A DNA stretch of 64,000 bases from Tetracentron sinense (GCA_015143295.1 CM026563.1:7550531-7614530); one strand, 5' to 3'. Shown: positions 23,419 through 34,702, counted from the first letter of the stretch. A program made the numbers and translations. Notes: generated by a model not told the origin, from the sequence alone.

Positions 23419-23873
23419 AGGTTTGTCCTACATGGATGGGCTTTAACCCTGATCTCTTGTGTGGGTGCAATGGCGTTGTGGCCTAGTGCGTGGGTGAGTA
23501 GTGGATGAGTGTTATTTGTGTTTCAACGAAAGAAAAGAAATGTGTGTGGATTACTAACAGTACCTGTTTAAACTACTACATAGGGCGGAGCCACATGGGG
23601 CCAGCCCCCCTGAATTTTAGGGAAAAATAAACTATAGGTCTAATAGGGACTAGCCTGGGCAAGGGGGTGGGAGGTCTAGCCCCACTAAACGTCTGAGAAA
23701 AAAAACATATTCCTTATAAATGGACACAAAAAAATTGTGATGCTCCGTAAACTTAGCCCACAAAAAAAAATAAAAAAATTGGGGATTACGCCCCGAGCCC
23801 CCATTGTTAGCCCCCGCAATGACCACATGCATGCTATTGGTCTATTCCAATTAAAAAAAAAAAGACTTAGCTA

Positions 23874-23996
23874 CTGGGACCTTCTTAGGGAGAGCATAGG
23901 ATTTCAGGTGAGGCCCATTTCATATGGTGGGATCCACTTGAAATCCTGTGCTCTTAGAGCATGATCTCGGTAGTCTCGGCCATAAGAGGGACTCCG
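23874..23996. mobile_element. Foldback MITE, second copy
   Basis: Same family as 21617-21764 (CTGGGACCTTCTTAGGG..., GGCCCATTTCATATG core, ...AAGAGGGACTCCG), more diverged and with an internal deletion in the left arm. Confidence 0.65.
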
Positions 23997-24375
23997 AAGG
24001 TTTATCCTTACAAAAAAAAAAAAGTGCTAATCCACACTCCTTGCCCAGAGCCTTCATCCATTTTCGTGAGATAAAAATACCCTTCTTTGTTTGCATTATT
24101 CCAAAAATTGCACTGGCGTGAGGGTAGACACCCTTCTGAGAAATCCTTGCCGATAAGATATTGTTGAAAAAGAAAGTAGAAGAGCTTGGAATGTAATTAC
24201 AGATAAATGAATATTAAAGAAATGATTTAGCACTTAGTCTGGTTTATTGATCAAGTCATGTCATCATAGCGTCGTAACTCAATTATTTGAGGTTGGAACA
24301 TTCCGTCATTTTGTTATTTCAAAAGTCATTATTTTGATCAAAGCAAGTGCCATCATATATTTCCATTCCATAGTT

Positions 24376-24564
24376 TTTTTTGTTTTGTTTTGTTTTTTTG
24401 GAGTAAACGTGGGTAACTTGGGCCCAAACTCAAACTAGTCTTACGTGATGTTTAGGAAAACTTTCAACCCATACATCCGATATTAAGGGGATCCCATATT
24501 CGATCTCGAGACCTTTGGGTTTATGGTTCATCCTTCGACTACTAAGCCAAACCCCTGAGAGTTC
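24376..24564 (-). mobile_element. tRNA-derived SINE, minus strand
   Basis: On the minus strand it reads an A-box-like TGGCTTAGTAGTCGAAGG and a B-box-like GGTCTCGAGATCGAATATG. It runs down to an A-rich tail (plus strand T7-GTTTTGTTTTG at about 24374-24400). The flanks TTTCCATTCCATAGTT (24360-24375) and TTTCCACACCATAGTT (24565-24580) match at 14 of 16 positions, a slightly aged target duplication. Confidence 0.75.
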
Positions 24565-24580
24565 TTTCCACACCATAGTT

Positions 24581-25117
24581 AATCATGTCTTTTTCGGTAT
24601 TCCATTCGTCTTTATAAATCTTTCAATAAGTACAAACTCTTATCGTCTTATGGTCATTATTTGAATATGTTGCCTTTTTAAGTAGCCAATATTACGTGAC
24701 AGAAATTATAGCAAGAGTTATTGATGTCTTGTAAGATTTTGAGTTTATTGCCGAAGTAACTAATTTAGGGTTTAAGTATGAACTAAAGCTCCCAAAACAG
24801 ATAAATATAAAGATTTATGATCAGAAATATTCTTATATTACTTAAATATTATCTACTATTTTTTTCTTTCTTTCTTTGGATATCATTCATACTACTAGTC
24901 TACTACTTTGTCTTCAACTTTTGGGAAAAAACATTGTTTTGACAAAATCAAGATTAGAACAACACAAAGGACTGAATCCTTCTCGAGACATTGCATGATT
25001 GGGACAGAATTACACAGCAATCGATCAGGTGCGATGTACAAAAGAACGATATAGGCCTAAGAAGAAAATTGAGAGAAAAGCAATACATATGAGAGAGAGG
25101 TTGGGGCCTCTTTTGTC
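24581..25117. other. Intergenic, nothing recognised
   Basis: AT-rich sequence without a supported gene or element end. Confidence 0.5.
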
Positions 25118-25468
25118 GAGAACGAATCAAAGCCAATCGTGATTGAACTGGGGGAGAGTACCCACATATCAACACGTGTTCATTTTAATCCTTATTAACT
25201 GTAATTAAGATTCACTAACCTTTAGAGTTTAACAATCTAATATTTGTTCCAAGAAAAAAAATAATTTAATTCTAGGATTAAGAAATTTTAATCCTAGAGT
25301 AAACTTCTTTAAAACAATTTTTTTTAAAGAAACAAGGATAGATCGTTGAACCATAAGGATTAGTGAATCTTAATCATGATTAATATGAGTTAAAAGGAAC
25401 ACTTGTTAACATGTGGGTGCGATTAAACTATCCCCCAGTTAAATCGCAATTGGTAGTGATTCGATATC
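25118..25468. mobile_element. Mutator-like MITE, copy 1 (351 bp)
   Basis: Inverted arms start GAGAACGAATCAAAGCC and end with the near complement ...GGTAGTGATTCGATATC. The long inverted repeat runs through CACGTGT and TTAACTGTAATTAAGATTC into the centre. Flanks TCTTTTGTC and CTTTTTGTC are similar 9-mers, consistent with the 9-bp target duplication seen more cleanly in the copies at 25628 and 30075. Confidence 0.7.
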
Positions 25469-25627
25469 CTTTTTGTCTTGTCGTAGTTCTCGGTCCTCAT
25501 TCTTTTCTTTTTAATACACCGCACTGAGAGCCAAAGGAAAAGATAAAAGTCGAAGATAGAAACCAGCTTCTCTCTCTCACACACAATCAGGGACGACCAT
25601 TTCCATACCTAAGACGAATTTAAGATA

Positions 25628-25986
25628 GAGACCAAATCCTCTACGGTGATAACCGGATTTGGCAAATCCGGTTATCATCCCATGAAGTCGTCACATATCC
25701 CTTTTGACACTCTTTAACTGTGGTTAAAATTCACCATCCCTAGAGTTCACCCACCCCATCCCTGGTTGTTAGAAAAAAATATTAATTCTTTTTTAATATT
25801 ATATTTTTAGGGTTTTTTTTTAATATTAAAATGTTTTAAAAAATAATTAATGCATTTTTTTTCTAAAAACCAAGATGAATGAGTGAATCTTAATCACAGT
25901 TAAGTTAAGGGGTGTCAAAAGGGATACGTGGCGACCTCATGAGATAATTACCAGATTTGCGTTACCACCATATAGGATTTGGTTTC
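25628..25986. mobile_element. Mutator-like MITE, copy 2 (359 bp) with perfect 9-bp target duplication
   Basis: TTTAAGATA occurs at 25619-25627 and 25987-25995. Arms: GAGACCAAATCC... and ...GGATTTGGTTTC. The internal halves are inverted (TTAACTGTGGTTAAAATTCAC against GTGAATCTTAATCACAG). A 9-bp duplication with long inverted repeats is the Mutator superfamily signature. No coding capacity. Confidence 0.85.
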
Positions 25987-26278
25987 TTTAAGATAAGGAA
26001 GATAAGGAAAATAATCAATCCCTTGGTCGGTACTGCAAGGAGGTGCGTCTCGGTCCTCTTTCAATGTCATGTGCCCCTCTTTTAAATCTATTTAACTGTT
26101 AAGTTCACGCATCCCTAGGGTCCATCTATCAAGGGTGGATCGGGGCCATGGCCCCTCCAACCAAAATTTTGTAATTGTTTTTCAGAGAGAGAGAGAGATT
26201 GGGTGGGCGTTAGATAAGGGGAGATATTTTAATTGAGGAATTGTGTTCTATCCGAGTGCTATATAAAAGGAATACAGT

Positions 26279-26505
26279 TATTAAGTTATGTGTTATCTTT
26301 AAGAGTTTTAAAATCTTAAAACTCAATCAACGCCTCAACCCACCAATTCTCAATTTAAGAGATTTAAAAAATAAAAATTCAATCAACGCCTCAACTATTA
26401 AGTTATGTGTTATCTTTAAGAGTTTTAAAATTTTAAAACTCAATTGCCCATCAATTCTTACTTTAAGAGATTTAAAAAATAAAAATTCAATCAACGCCTC
26501 AACCC
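26279..26505. repeat. Tandem duplication of about 115 bp
   Basis: ATTAAGTTATGTGTTATC starts both copies (26279 and 26397). Each runs to AAAAATTCAATCAACGCCTC. The second copy has a small internal deletion. Confidence 0.85.
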
Positions 26506-26599
26506 TCCAAATTCTCATTATAGTAGTAGAGATATAGTGTCCTGCCCCCCTCCCAAATTTTTTTGTTATATATATAGTGGCCCCCAATGGAGTCTGCTT

Positions 26600-26830
26600 A
26601 TACCTTTTAGTTGCCACATGTCTCTATTGACACTCTTTAACTATGGTTAAAATTCACACTCTTAGGATTCACCTACTTATCCTTGGTGTTTAGAAAAAAA
26701 TTTAACTTCAGGAGTTGATGAATTTTAACAAAGGTTTGAAAAGAATTTGATATTTTTTTTTTAAGACCAGGATAAGTTGGTGAATCCTAATCACAATTAA
26801 AGGGTATCAATAGGGACACTTGGTAACCTC
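26600..26830. mobile_element. Diverged relative of the Mutator-like MITE
   Basis: Shares the inner inverted core (TTAACTATGGTTAAAATTCAC ... GTGAATCCTAATCACAATT) and flanking CACATGTCTCTATTGACAC / TATCAATAGGGACACTTGG arms. Outer ends not resolved. Confidence 0.55.
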
Positions 26831-27392
26831 AAGGACTTTACCGGAAAAAAATCCTATGATAAAAAAATTACCCCATTGTTTTTACCCTCAAATGTCAAAT
26901 CCACTAGTTTTTTTTTATACATGTATTTCGACTCCCCCTTTGAAAATTTCCTGGCTCGGCGGCTGCATCCAACTACTCTTACTTTGAGAAAAATAAAATA
27001 AAATAACATAAAATTTAATTTAAGAATTAAAAAAATTTAACCACAGCTCATGTCAGTTGAGTTGGGTTTTGAGTGGGAGGAGGAATAATTCGCTCCTCGC
27101 TGGTGGAGTTCTTAAGACAAGTAGCACGCATGCAGGTGCCACTATACAGCTACAACGTAACGCTAGTCCCATCGCACCAAAGTCAGCAAATTAAACATTG
27201 ACACATCAAATTGGTGCGGACACCTGCTCGAGTGGACGACAACATGTTTGCTGACTTTGGCATGTCGGTAGACGAATCAGATTTGGTCTGCTCCTCACCA
27301 GACCAAAATCTTCTGGCTCTCATTTCACATGTCGACACCTGTCCCTTTTTTAGCAAACCTTAACTTTGATTAAAATTTAGAGTAGTGATAGG

Positions 27393-27476
27393 CGGACCCA
27401 TGGATCCCATTAGCTAACCTAAGGCATCCACCAATGGGTGGATGCCTTAGGTTAACTAATGGGATCCATGGGTCCG
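27393..27476. repeat. Near-perfect hairpin: 40-bp arms, 4-base loop
   Basis: The left arm (27393-27432, starting CGGACCCATGGATCCC) and right arm (27437-27476, ending GGGATCCATGGGTCCG) are reverse complements at 39 of 40 positions, with loop AATG. The flanks (AGTGATAGG on the left, TTTACTATTTTCC on the right) match the opposite ends of the MITEs at 31277 and 43625. This is probably a collapsed member of that family. Confidence 0.9.
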
Positions 27477-28077
27477 TTTACTATTTTCCTAAAATTTACT
27501 ACCCTTAGGATACAATCATGAATACTTGGAATTTAGAAAAATATTTAAAAATTTTAACTAAGGGAGTTAAATTTCTTTAACTAGGATTAAAAAGACAATG
27601 TGCTCTGTGAGTCCCGACGGTCTTGGTCTGGCGAGAGTGACCAAATCCAATCCCATCTGTAGAACTAATCCACGTGCGGCGGCGGCGATCCACTATCCGA
27701 TGGTTCCACTTAGAAGACATCATAGCCTAGAAGAATGTAGCAAAATAGAATGACCAATCATGAAAAAGAAGAAGAAGAAAGAGGTGAGTCTCGCCCCCTC
27801 GCATGTGTGCCACGTATGTTGTCTAATCACCCATCTTTTAGGCCTTCTACCGTTCTACGTCTCTGAGGTGCTTGTTGCAATGATGTCTAAATTTCGCGTT
27901 TATTTGTCTCTATGTCGGTACAGACGTTTTTAGACTAGAAATGCTTCTAATCATTATTATTAGAGATTAATTTTGACGCGGTACTCTCTTTTCTGCATTA
28001 TAGGCACGACAGATTTGTAATTTTTAAGTTATTTTACACGAAATTATAAGTTTGCCATTGAGATAGTGTAAAAAGGG

Positions 28078-28135
28078 GAGCTCCGCTCCACCCAGTGAAG
28101 TAGAGCTCCGCTCCACCGAGTGAAGTAGAGCTCCT
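28078..28135 (+). repeat. 25-bp tandem repeat
   Basis: GAGCTCCGCTCCACC followed by (C/G)AGTGAAGTA, twice, plus a partial third unit. Confidence 0.9.
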
Positions 28136-28883
28136 CTTTGTATTTAAACTAATATTATTATTATTATTAAAGTAATGGTTGATGAATAATTCAAATATAT
28201 TTATGTTTGAATTAGCTATTCAAAAGAAATCTATTTTTTGAAAATGACATCAACTATTTTTATATTAAGAGATGTTACCCAATAGAATTTCACAAAAAAA
28301 AAAAAAAAATCTATTATTATGCGTTGCCAAACAAGTTTACTATTTATAGATTTATTTCTTACGATTTTTTTTTTTTTTGACAATAGATCTATTTTGACCG
28401 GATCTATTTGAAATTGACAAAATCTTAATGAGTCTCCGTCTATGCATTATGCAATATCCAATACTTGAAAGCTCACCTGAGGCTTGTCAAATTCACCCTC
28501 AAATGGCGGTGTCCGACCAGCCATTCAAAATCCTCTGCAGTCTTATCCTCCTAAGCCCTTACCTTATGTTTGGTTATCGAGAAAATAAGTAAAAACATGG
28601 AAAAAAAAATAAAATTAGACAAAACACAACAAAATTGTATTAAAAATTCAAAATTTTCTTTTCTTTTTAATGTTTTAATCAATTTTCTCGGCAACTAAAC
28701 ATAGCATAAAGGTTAAATAGGGCCCAAAAAATGCAAAACTCTCTTATCTTATGGTCTGGAATCGGGTACGGTTCTATCGTGCCCTCATCCAGGGGCGGAG
28801 CACGGGGAGGGGCCATGCCTCCTCCCCCTCCCCCTCCCCCAAATTTTTGGAACAAAAAATAAAGATATTGTATTGATTATATA

Positions 28884-29232
28884 TCTATACTATAATATAA
28901 AGAAATAAGACTTGTCTCTCTTCTTTCCAAACCCAATCCCTTCAATCTTATAACTTCTATTTTAGAGATAACACGTGAATTTTCTCTTTAATTTCTACCG
29001 TTTAAGTTTGGGATCCATTATCTCATCCTAGAGCCCTCTCTATCTCCACTATTGTAGAATCCTCTCTTATCTCCACTATTGTAGAGTCCTCTCTTATCTC
29101 CAACTCTTGCAAGTTTGAGATTTATTAAATATTATTAAAATATATTACTTAATATTTAAATAAATAAATAATATTATTTAATTTTAAATATTCTTAAATT
29201 ATTACCCGTGCATCGCATGGGGTCTCTACTAG
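28884..29232 (+). mobile_element. Candidate non-autonomous Helitron, 349 bp
   Basis: Starts TCTATACTATAATATAAAG after A. It ends with a hairpin (CCGTGC-ATC-GCATGG), then GGTCTCTA and CTAG before T. The 5' end is like that of the other two Helitrons here but more diverged; a true 5' end further left is possible. Confidence 0.6.
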
Positions 29233-29239
<7 letters not shown>

Positions 29240-29267
<28 letters not shown>

Positions 29268-30074
29268 GGGTTCCAATCGGCTATGCCCTCGAGTCTTTGG
29301 TAAGCGACTTTCTTGATGCCGTTGGATCTTAAGTCTTTTAAATCCAACCGTATATCCAAAAAGCAAACCGCTTACTATAAGTTATAGTGAACGCCCAACC
29401 CCTCTAGAATCTCAACATGTTGCATGTTATTTGGGGATTCGACCGTTGGATGTTATGGGAGACACGTGACAGAAATAAGTCGGTTAGACCTTGCATTAAT
29501 TCCTTAGGGTTTACTAGATCCTATTTAGCCTATAAAATTGATGATTTTCTAACATTCAATAGGACGATCTAGACATTTCCGACCAAACCTGGTTTTAGAC
29601 ACGTGTCTCTTAAAGAACCCACCTTAATATCCAATGCTTGGATTTGAAAATAACATACCATAGTATTGTGTTTTTAGGAGGCCACTATATATTAGTGTAT
29701 TAATTATAGGAAAAATAATCCCCAAGGAGAGAATTTATGTCTCGCCCCCTTTTTGTGTCACATGTCCCATTTTTTAGTCCATTTAAATTAATGTGGTTAA
29801 GATTCATTAACATTAAGGATTAAAGCATCTAACTTTAATTTTTAGAAGAAAAAATAACCATAAGGGTTAAAACTTTTTAAAGGAGCTTTGTGAGGACAAA
29901 GAGGAATGGTTCTATCATTGGCATGAGGTGGGGACTATTGTTCTTAATTATATATCAAAACTTCTCATTTAAAACTGTGTTAAAGCATCTTATTTAAAAA
30001 ATTTCATTATCCTAACCAACAGTTGGAAAATCTTTAGAAATAGGGACTCACATGCTAATGAGAGTTAAACTTTT
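29240..30074. other. Intergenic
   Basis: (TA)n followed by (GA)n at about 29233-29266. The rest has fragments resembling the Mutator-like MITE arms (about 29750-29860) and no gene. Confidence 0.5.
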
Positions 30075-30427
30075 GAGATCGAATGACAGCCAATCGATTG
30101 AACTCAAGGAGAGTTCAATCGCACCCACAGTCAACACGTGTCCTTTTTAACCTCTATTAATCATGAGTAAGATTCTTTAGTTTAATAATCTAACATTAGT
30201 TTTTAGAAAATAATTTTTTAAGAAAAACTAACTTTAGGGTTAAGAAAATTAACCCTAAGGTTATATTTCTGAAAGAAAGAATTTCTAAAAACCAAGGATA
30301 GATTGTTGAACCCTAACGGTTAAGGAATTTAACCATGATTAATAGGGGTTAAAAAGGACACATGTTGGATTGTGGGTGTGATTGAACTCTCCCTGAGTTC
30401 AATTGCGATTGGCTGTGATTCGATCTC
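30075..30427. mobile_element. Mutator-like MITE, copy 3 (353 bp)
   Basis: Arms GAGATCGAATGACAGCC and GGCTGTGATTCGATCTC are complementary at 16 of 17 positions. Flanks TAAACTTTT (30066-30074) and TGAACTTTT (30428-30436) differ at one position, a 9-bp target duplication. The right terminus and flank are themselves duplicated as a 22-bp tandem (GTGATTCGATCTCTGAACTT...). Confidence 0.85.
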
Positions 30428-30439
30428 TGAACTTTTGTG

Positions 30440-31270
30440 ATTCGATCTCTGAACTTTTGCTTTGAGATGATGACTTTCCTCCAAATTAAGTAATATTTAT
30501 AAAGGGGAATTTTTCTCTGCATTGTAACTCATAGAGGTTTTTTTTTTCCCGCCAAATGATAGGTTAATATTTATTAAAATGGAATAAAAAAGATGGTACA
30601 ACCAGGGGTGGATCCAGGCAGGATTTTCTCGAGGAGCTTTCGAGCGGCTGGGGTGGATTATCTTAAAATAGAGGCAAATGCCGTGCCTGCCTATCTGATC
30701 GGAGTAGTTAGAAGGAGGGTCATCCGACCACAGAGGTTCCCTCGCAACAAATAGCTCTCCCGGCTACCTCATGCGTAGCCTTATTTGTAGCTCTTCGAAC
30801 AAATTCGAACTCACAATTACACATTTCAGCCCCAAACTTTGTTAAATGGTTAAAGACACACTCACATAGATTGTTAGCCCTTTGCTAACCTTGAATCGAT
30901 ATAAGGTTCTTTCCTCTTATCAATAGATAAACCTTGAGTTCATATAAGGTTTTCTCCTCTTATCTAAGAGATAGGCCATTTTGATGAGTTGGGTTAGGTT
31001 TAGCAATTAGCCTCATGTGAACCAAGTGAGTGTTAGACCTCCGTAAGCATGTGTGTTTAATCATTCAACCAAAAAAATCAATCATGTGTGTGTTTAACCA
31101 TTCAACCAAAAAAATCAAAGTGGGTCATACATTCAACAACTTCGCCGGTATAATCAAAGTGGGTCATACATTCAACAACTTCGCCGGTGTAAAAGTGTAA
31201 ATTGGGGTTGGCTTTGAATTAGCAGAAATAGTGCCTCATAATTGTATGCAGATCCGATTTGGGTTTCGGT
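30440..31270. other. Intergenic
   Basis: Small direct repeats (AATCAAAGTGGGTCATACAT twice near 31110-31175). No gene or complete element seen. Confidence 0.5.
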
Positions 31271-31276
31271 TTGGAA

Positions 31277-31516
31277 AATACTAAACCTACCCGGGTACCC
31301 ATTTCATAACGGCCTCATTGATCCACGCCCCAAATTTTAAATAATTACCTACTGTGATTAGTACTCACTCACCCCTAGGGTTAAGCAATCCAACTATGGT
31401 TTTTTTTTAAAATCAAAATTTTAGTTTTAATTTAGTTAAGCTTAACCGGGTTAATAGGTTGTTAAAAGGGGCACGAGTAAGATATGAAACGGACCCATGG
31501 GTCCGCTGAGCACTGC
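31277..31516 (-). mobile_element. MITE of the AGCAGTGCTCAGCGG family
   Basis: Same sequence family as 43625-43890 in opposite orientation: one end GGAAAATACTAAACC, the other GGTCCGCTGAGCACTGC. A shared core includes ACTCACCCCTAGGGTTAAGC, AATCCAACTATGG and TTTAGTTAAGCTTAACC. Confidence 0.65.
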
Positions 31517-31769
31517 TTCGTCGGTTTATGTTTCCATTAAACGGTGTGAAAAGTTTATTCGTGGGTACCACCCGAGACCATTTTTCGGGCATATGCTAGA
31601 GACAATCCGATGCCACTCGCTCCATGTCTGCAACGTGTACGGTACAGGGCATACCGAGGCCAGACAGAGGAGGTTTCCTTCTTCTCTTCTTCCTCGTCAT
31701 TATCTGTGAATTCACGTAGTCTTCATAAACTCATGGTTTGGATATTGGAAAATGGGCGGCCCAATACGG

Positions 31770-32452
31770 TAATGTCGACACGTGCGTGTCACTTTCTACT
31801 TTTATTATTATTCGGAGAAGCCGCCGGCGAACGGTTGAACTAGACAGGTGTAACCGGTGAGATTCGGCGAACTGATCCTACGGATGAGATTCTCCCACAT
31901 CCACATTCCGTTGACTTTTGTTGCCGTAAAAAGAGGCTTTTCGACTCCTTTTAAATGAGCAGCAGCGAAAACACCTCTTAACCATCTTCAGTTCTCTCCG
32001 CTAGGGTTTCTCTGAGGTATTCCTCTGTTCTTCTCTGAATCCAAATCTAACTTTTCAATTTGATTGATTTCTAGGGTTCTTGATGTTAAAAATCTATCAT
32101 TTTTTTTTGTCACCACTGGAGTTTCAGATTGTAGAGAATAGTGAGGAGTATGTCTGGATTTTAGTTAACTTTTTTTTTTTTCCCGTCTATTTCCTCTGTT
32201 TGATGTTGAAAGTATACTTCTGATTTAGTCTCTGAATTCTTACTTGTTCAATCCAGTTTTAGAGGTGTTTTGATTTAACTTAATGGTTCTAGGGTTAAGA
32301 ATTTTCATTTCTTGATACATAGAAAGGCTCTTATTTGTAAACTTCTTGCTTTGTATGCTGTTTATCCAGATTTTGTAAGAGAAAAAAAAACCAGTTATTC
32401 TGTGAAATTGATCGATTAAGGTTAGGGTTTGCGAGGTAGATTTGCATGGTAG
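31770..32452 (+). promoter_or_regulatory. Promoter and 5' leader of the GRAS gene
   Basis: A G-box (CACGTG within GACACGTGCG) lies at about 31780. A weak TATA-like TTTTAAAT is at about 31950, followed by a pyrimidine-rich leader and a plausible donor (CTGAG then GTATTC) at about 32015. A leader intron is likely but I cannot choose its acceptor with confidence. Confidence 0.45.
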
Positions 32453-32538
32453 ATGGTTATGGATCCACATATCGAAGAATTTTATGGTTCCATGAATGGA
32501 TACAAACACGACACGCAGGCTGTTTCTTTCGGTTTTGA
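32446..32538 (+). promoter_or_regulatory. Upstream ORF overlapping the GRAS start codon
   Basis: ATG at 32446, seven bases before the GRAS ATG and in another frame, opens a 30-codon reading that stops at 32536-32538, inside the GRAS coding region. Ribosomes starting there would bypass the main start, so it could dampen expression. Its context is GC before ATG G. Confidence 0.65.
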
Positions 32539-34702
32539 TCAGAATTTTATCAATGGACTCAAACTAGAAGACACCTTTTTAGATCACAACTCCATGGGTT
32601 CTACTCTCCTTCCGCGTGAATTAAGTAATTTAGCTCGATCTTCTAACGATGGAGATTCTTCTGAAGACTGTGATTTCTCGGATATAGTTCTGAAGTACAT
32701 AAACCAGATGCTTATGGAAGAAGACAAGGACGAGAAGGCCAGCATGTTCCAGGAATCTTCTGCTCTTCAAGCTGAAGAGAGATCCTTTTATGAGATCCTT
32801 GGCGAGAAGTACCCCCCTTCGCCCAAGAAACCCCTTCCTTATGTTGGTCAAAATGCCGGGAGCCCAGATAATAGTTTTACTGGTAATTCTAGTAATTATA
32901 GTAGTGGCATTAGTACTAGTAATAGCACCTTAGTAAATCCCATCATGATTCGGGATCTCGGTGAAAGTAAGTCCTCTCATATACAGACCCTTCCTGTTGA
33001 CCACACATCTCAGTCTCCTTCGTCTTCGTTCAGCTCTTCAAACAGTGTCAGTAATATCCTAGATGGGCTGGTTGACTCTCCTGTAAGTACACTTCAATGT
33101 CTTGATGCATTCAATGTGAACCAATCTGTTTGGCAGTTAACGAGAGGGATCGAGCAAGCTAGTAAGTTCCTTCCAAATGGTAGAAATCTGATTGTTGATC
33201 TGGAGAACAACGGTTTATTACCTGTGGAGAGAAAGGGAGAGGTTAGGGAGGTGGCCATCAAGGCGGAGAAAAAGGAAAAGGACAAGAGAGAGTACTCAAC
33301 CAATGGGTCTAGAGGAAGGAAGAATCCTCACCGCGAGGATATGGATTTAGAAGGGAGGAGTAACAAGCAGTCGGCAGTCTACGCTGAAGCTACTGTAATG
33401 TCGGAGATGTTTGATAATGTGTTGCTCTGTAACAAAGGGAAAGGTGAGTCCTCCTTATCTACTCTCCGTGAACCCTTACAGAATGGAGCAAGCAAGAATG
33501 GGGTTAAAGGATCTAATGGTGGAAAATCTCGTGGTAAGAAGCAAGGCGGGAAAAGGGAAGTGGTGGATTTGAGGACTCTCCTGATTCACTGTGCACAAGC
33601 TGTTGCAGCCGATGATCGTAGGAGCGCGAATGAATTGCTGAAACAGATCAGGCAGCACACTTCTCCTTTAGGGGATGGTTCTCAGAGACTGGCCCATTAC
33701 TTCGCTGATGGCCTTGAGGCACGTTTGGCTGGCACTGGGACCCAAATTTATTCAGCCCTCATGAAAAAGAGGACATCAACTGCCGATATCTTGAAAGCTT
33801 ACCATCTACTTCTTGATGCATGCCCGTTCAAGAAGATCTCAAATTTCTTCTCGAACCAGACAATCATGGATGTCGCTGAGAATGCAACGAGGCTGCATAT
33901 TATAGATTTTGGAATCCGCTATGGTTTCCAGTGGCCCTGCCTTATCCAACGTCTCTCAGCAAGACCGGGTGGGCCTCCCAAGCTTCGGATTACTGGGATT
34001 GATCTTCCCCAACCTGGTTTCCGTCCAGCAGAAAGAGTTGAGGAAACGGGACGTCGCTTAGCAAACTATGCTGAGAGGTTCAATGTTCCATTCGAGTTCA
34101 ATGCCATAGCACAGAAATGGGAAACAATTCAAATTGAAGATCTTCACATTGATAGTGATGAGTTGCTTGTCGTGAACTGCTTGTACCGGTTTAGGAACAT
34201 ACTTGATGAGACTGTGGTTGTGGACAGTCCACGAAACATTGTTCTGAACCTAATCAGGAAGATGAATCCAGCTGTTTTCATCCACGGGATTTTGAATGGG
34301 GCCTACAGTGCTCCCTTCTTTATCACTCGGTTCCGGGAGGCTTTCTTCCACTTCTCTGCTCTGTTCGATATGCTTGAGACTAATGTACCTCGTGAACATA
34401 ATGAGAGGATACTGCTTGAGAGAGAGATCTATGGACGGGAGGCTCTAAATGTCATAGCGTGTGAAGGTTTTGAGAGGGTTGAGAGGCCAGAGACATACAA
34501 GCAGTGGCAAGTCAGAAATCTGAGGGCTGGGTTCAGGCAGCTCCCACTGAATCGGGAGATCCTGAAAAGAGCAAGAGATAGGTTGAGATCGAGCTACCAC
34601 AAGGATTTTTTGATTGACGAAGACAGCCAGTGGATCCTGCAGGGATGGAAGGGACGAATCGTCTACGCACTCTCTTCCTGGAAACCTGGCTACAATGCTT
34701 GA
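32453..34702 (+). CDS. GRAS-family transcription regulator, LISCL (scarecrow-like 9/14/33) type, 749 aa
   Basis: A nuclear transcriptional regulator; LISCL members act as co-activators, for example in stress responses. It is a single intronless coding exon, the norm for GRAS genes. The N-terminal half is serine/asparagine-rich with the conserved acidic block DIVLKYINQMLMEED and the SFYEILGEKYPPSP segment typical of this subfamily. A basic linker follows (KSRGKKQGGKR). The GRAS domain runs from about residue 372 (DLRTLLIHCAQAVAADD, leucine heptad I) to the end. The VHIID box reads LHIID at 481-485 and is followed by FGIRYGFQWP. The RVERPETYKQWQ and C-terminal WKGRIVYALSSWKP (SAW) motifs are intact. 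Start: the first in-frame ATG is followed two codons later by another (MVM), so either may be used. No lesion. Confidence 0.96.
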   Translation: MVMDPHIEEFYGSMNGYKHDTQAVSFGFDQNFINGLKLEDTFLDHNSMGSTLLPRELSNLARSSNDGDSSEDCDFSDIVLKYINQMLMEEDKDEKASMFQESSALQAEERSFYEILGEKYPPSPKKPLPYVGQNAGSPDNSFTGNSSNYSSGISTSNSTLVNPIMIRDLGESKSSHIQTLPVDHTSQSPSSSFSSSNSVSNILDGLVDSPVSTLQCLDAFNVNQSVWQLTRGIEQASKFLPNGRNLIVDLENNGLLPVERKGEVREVAIKAEKKEKDKREYSTNGSRGRKNPHREDMDLEGRSNKQSAVYAEATVMSEMFDNVLLCNKGKGESSLSTLREPLQNGASKNGVKGSNGGKSRGKKQGGKREVVDLRTLLIHCAQAVAADDRRSANELLKQIRQHTSPLGDGSQRLAHYFADGLEARLAGTGTQIYSALMKKRTSTADILKAYHLLLDACPFKKISNFFSNQTIMDVAENATRLHIIDFGIRYGFQWPCLIQRLSARPGGPPKLRITGIDLPQPGFRPAERVEETGRRLANYAERFNVPFEFNAIAQKWETIQIEDLHIDSDELLVVNCLYRFRNILDETVVVDSPRNIVLNLIRKMNPAVFIHGILNGAYSAPFFITRFREAFFHFSALFDMLETNVPREHNERILLEREIYGREALNVIACEGFERVERPETYKQWQVRNLRAGFRQLPLNREILKRARDRLRSSYHKDFLIDEDSQWILQGWKGRIVYALSSWKPGYNA

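Noticed and set aside
23580-23660. GGGCGGAGCCACATGG-type motif, also near 28793 and 30603
   Set aside because: Recognisable as a common dispersed plant repeat fragment, but too short here to define an element.
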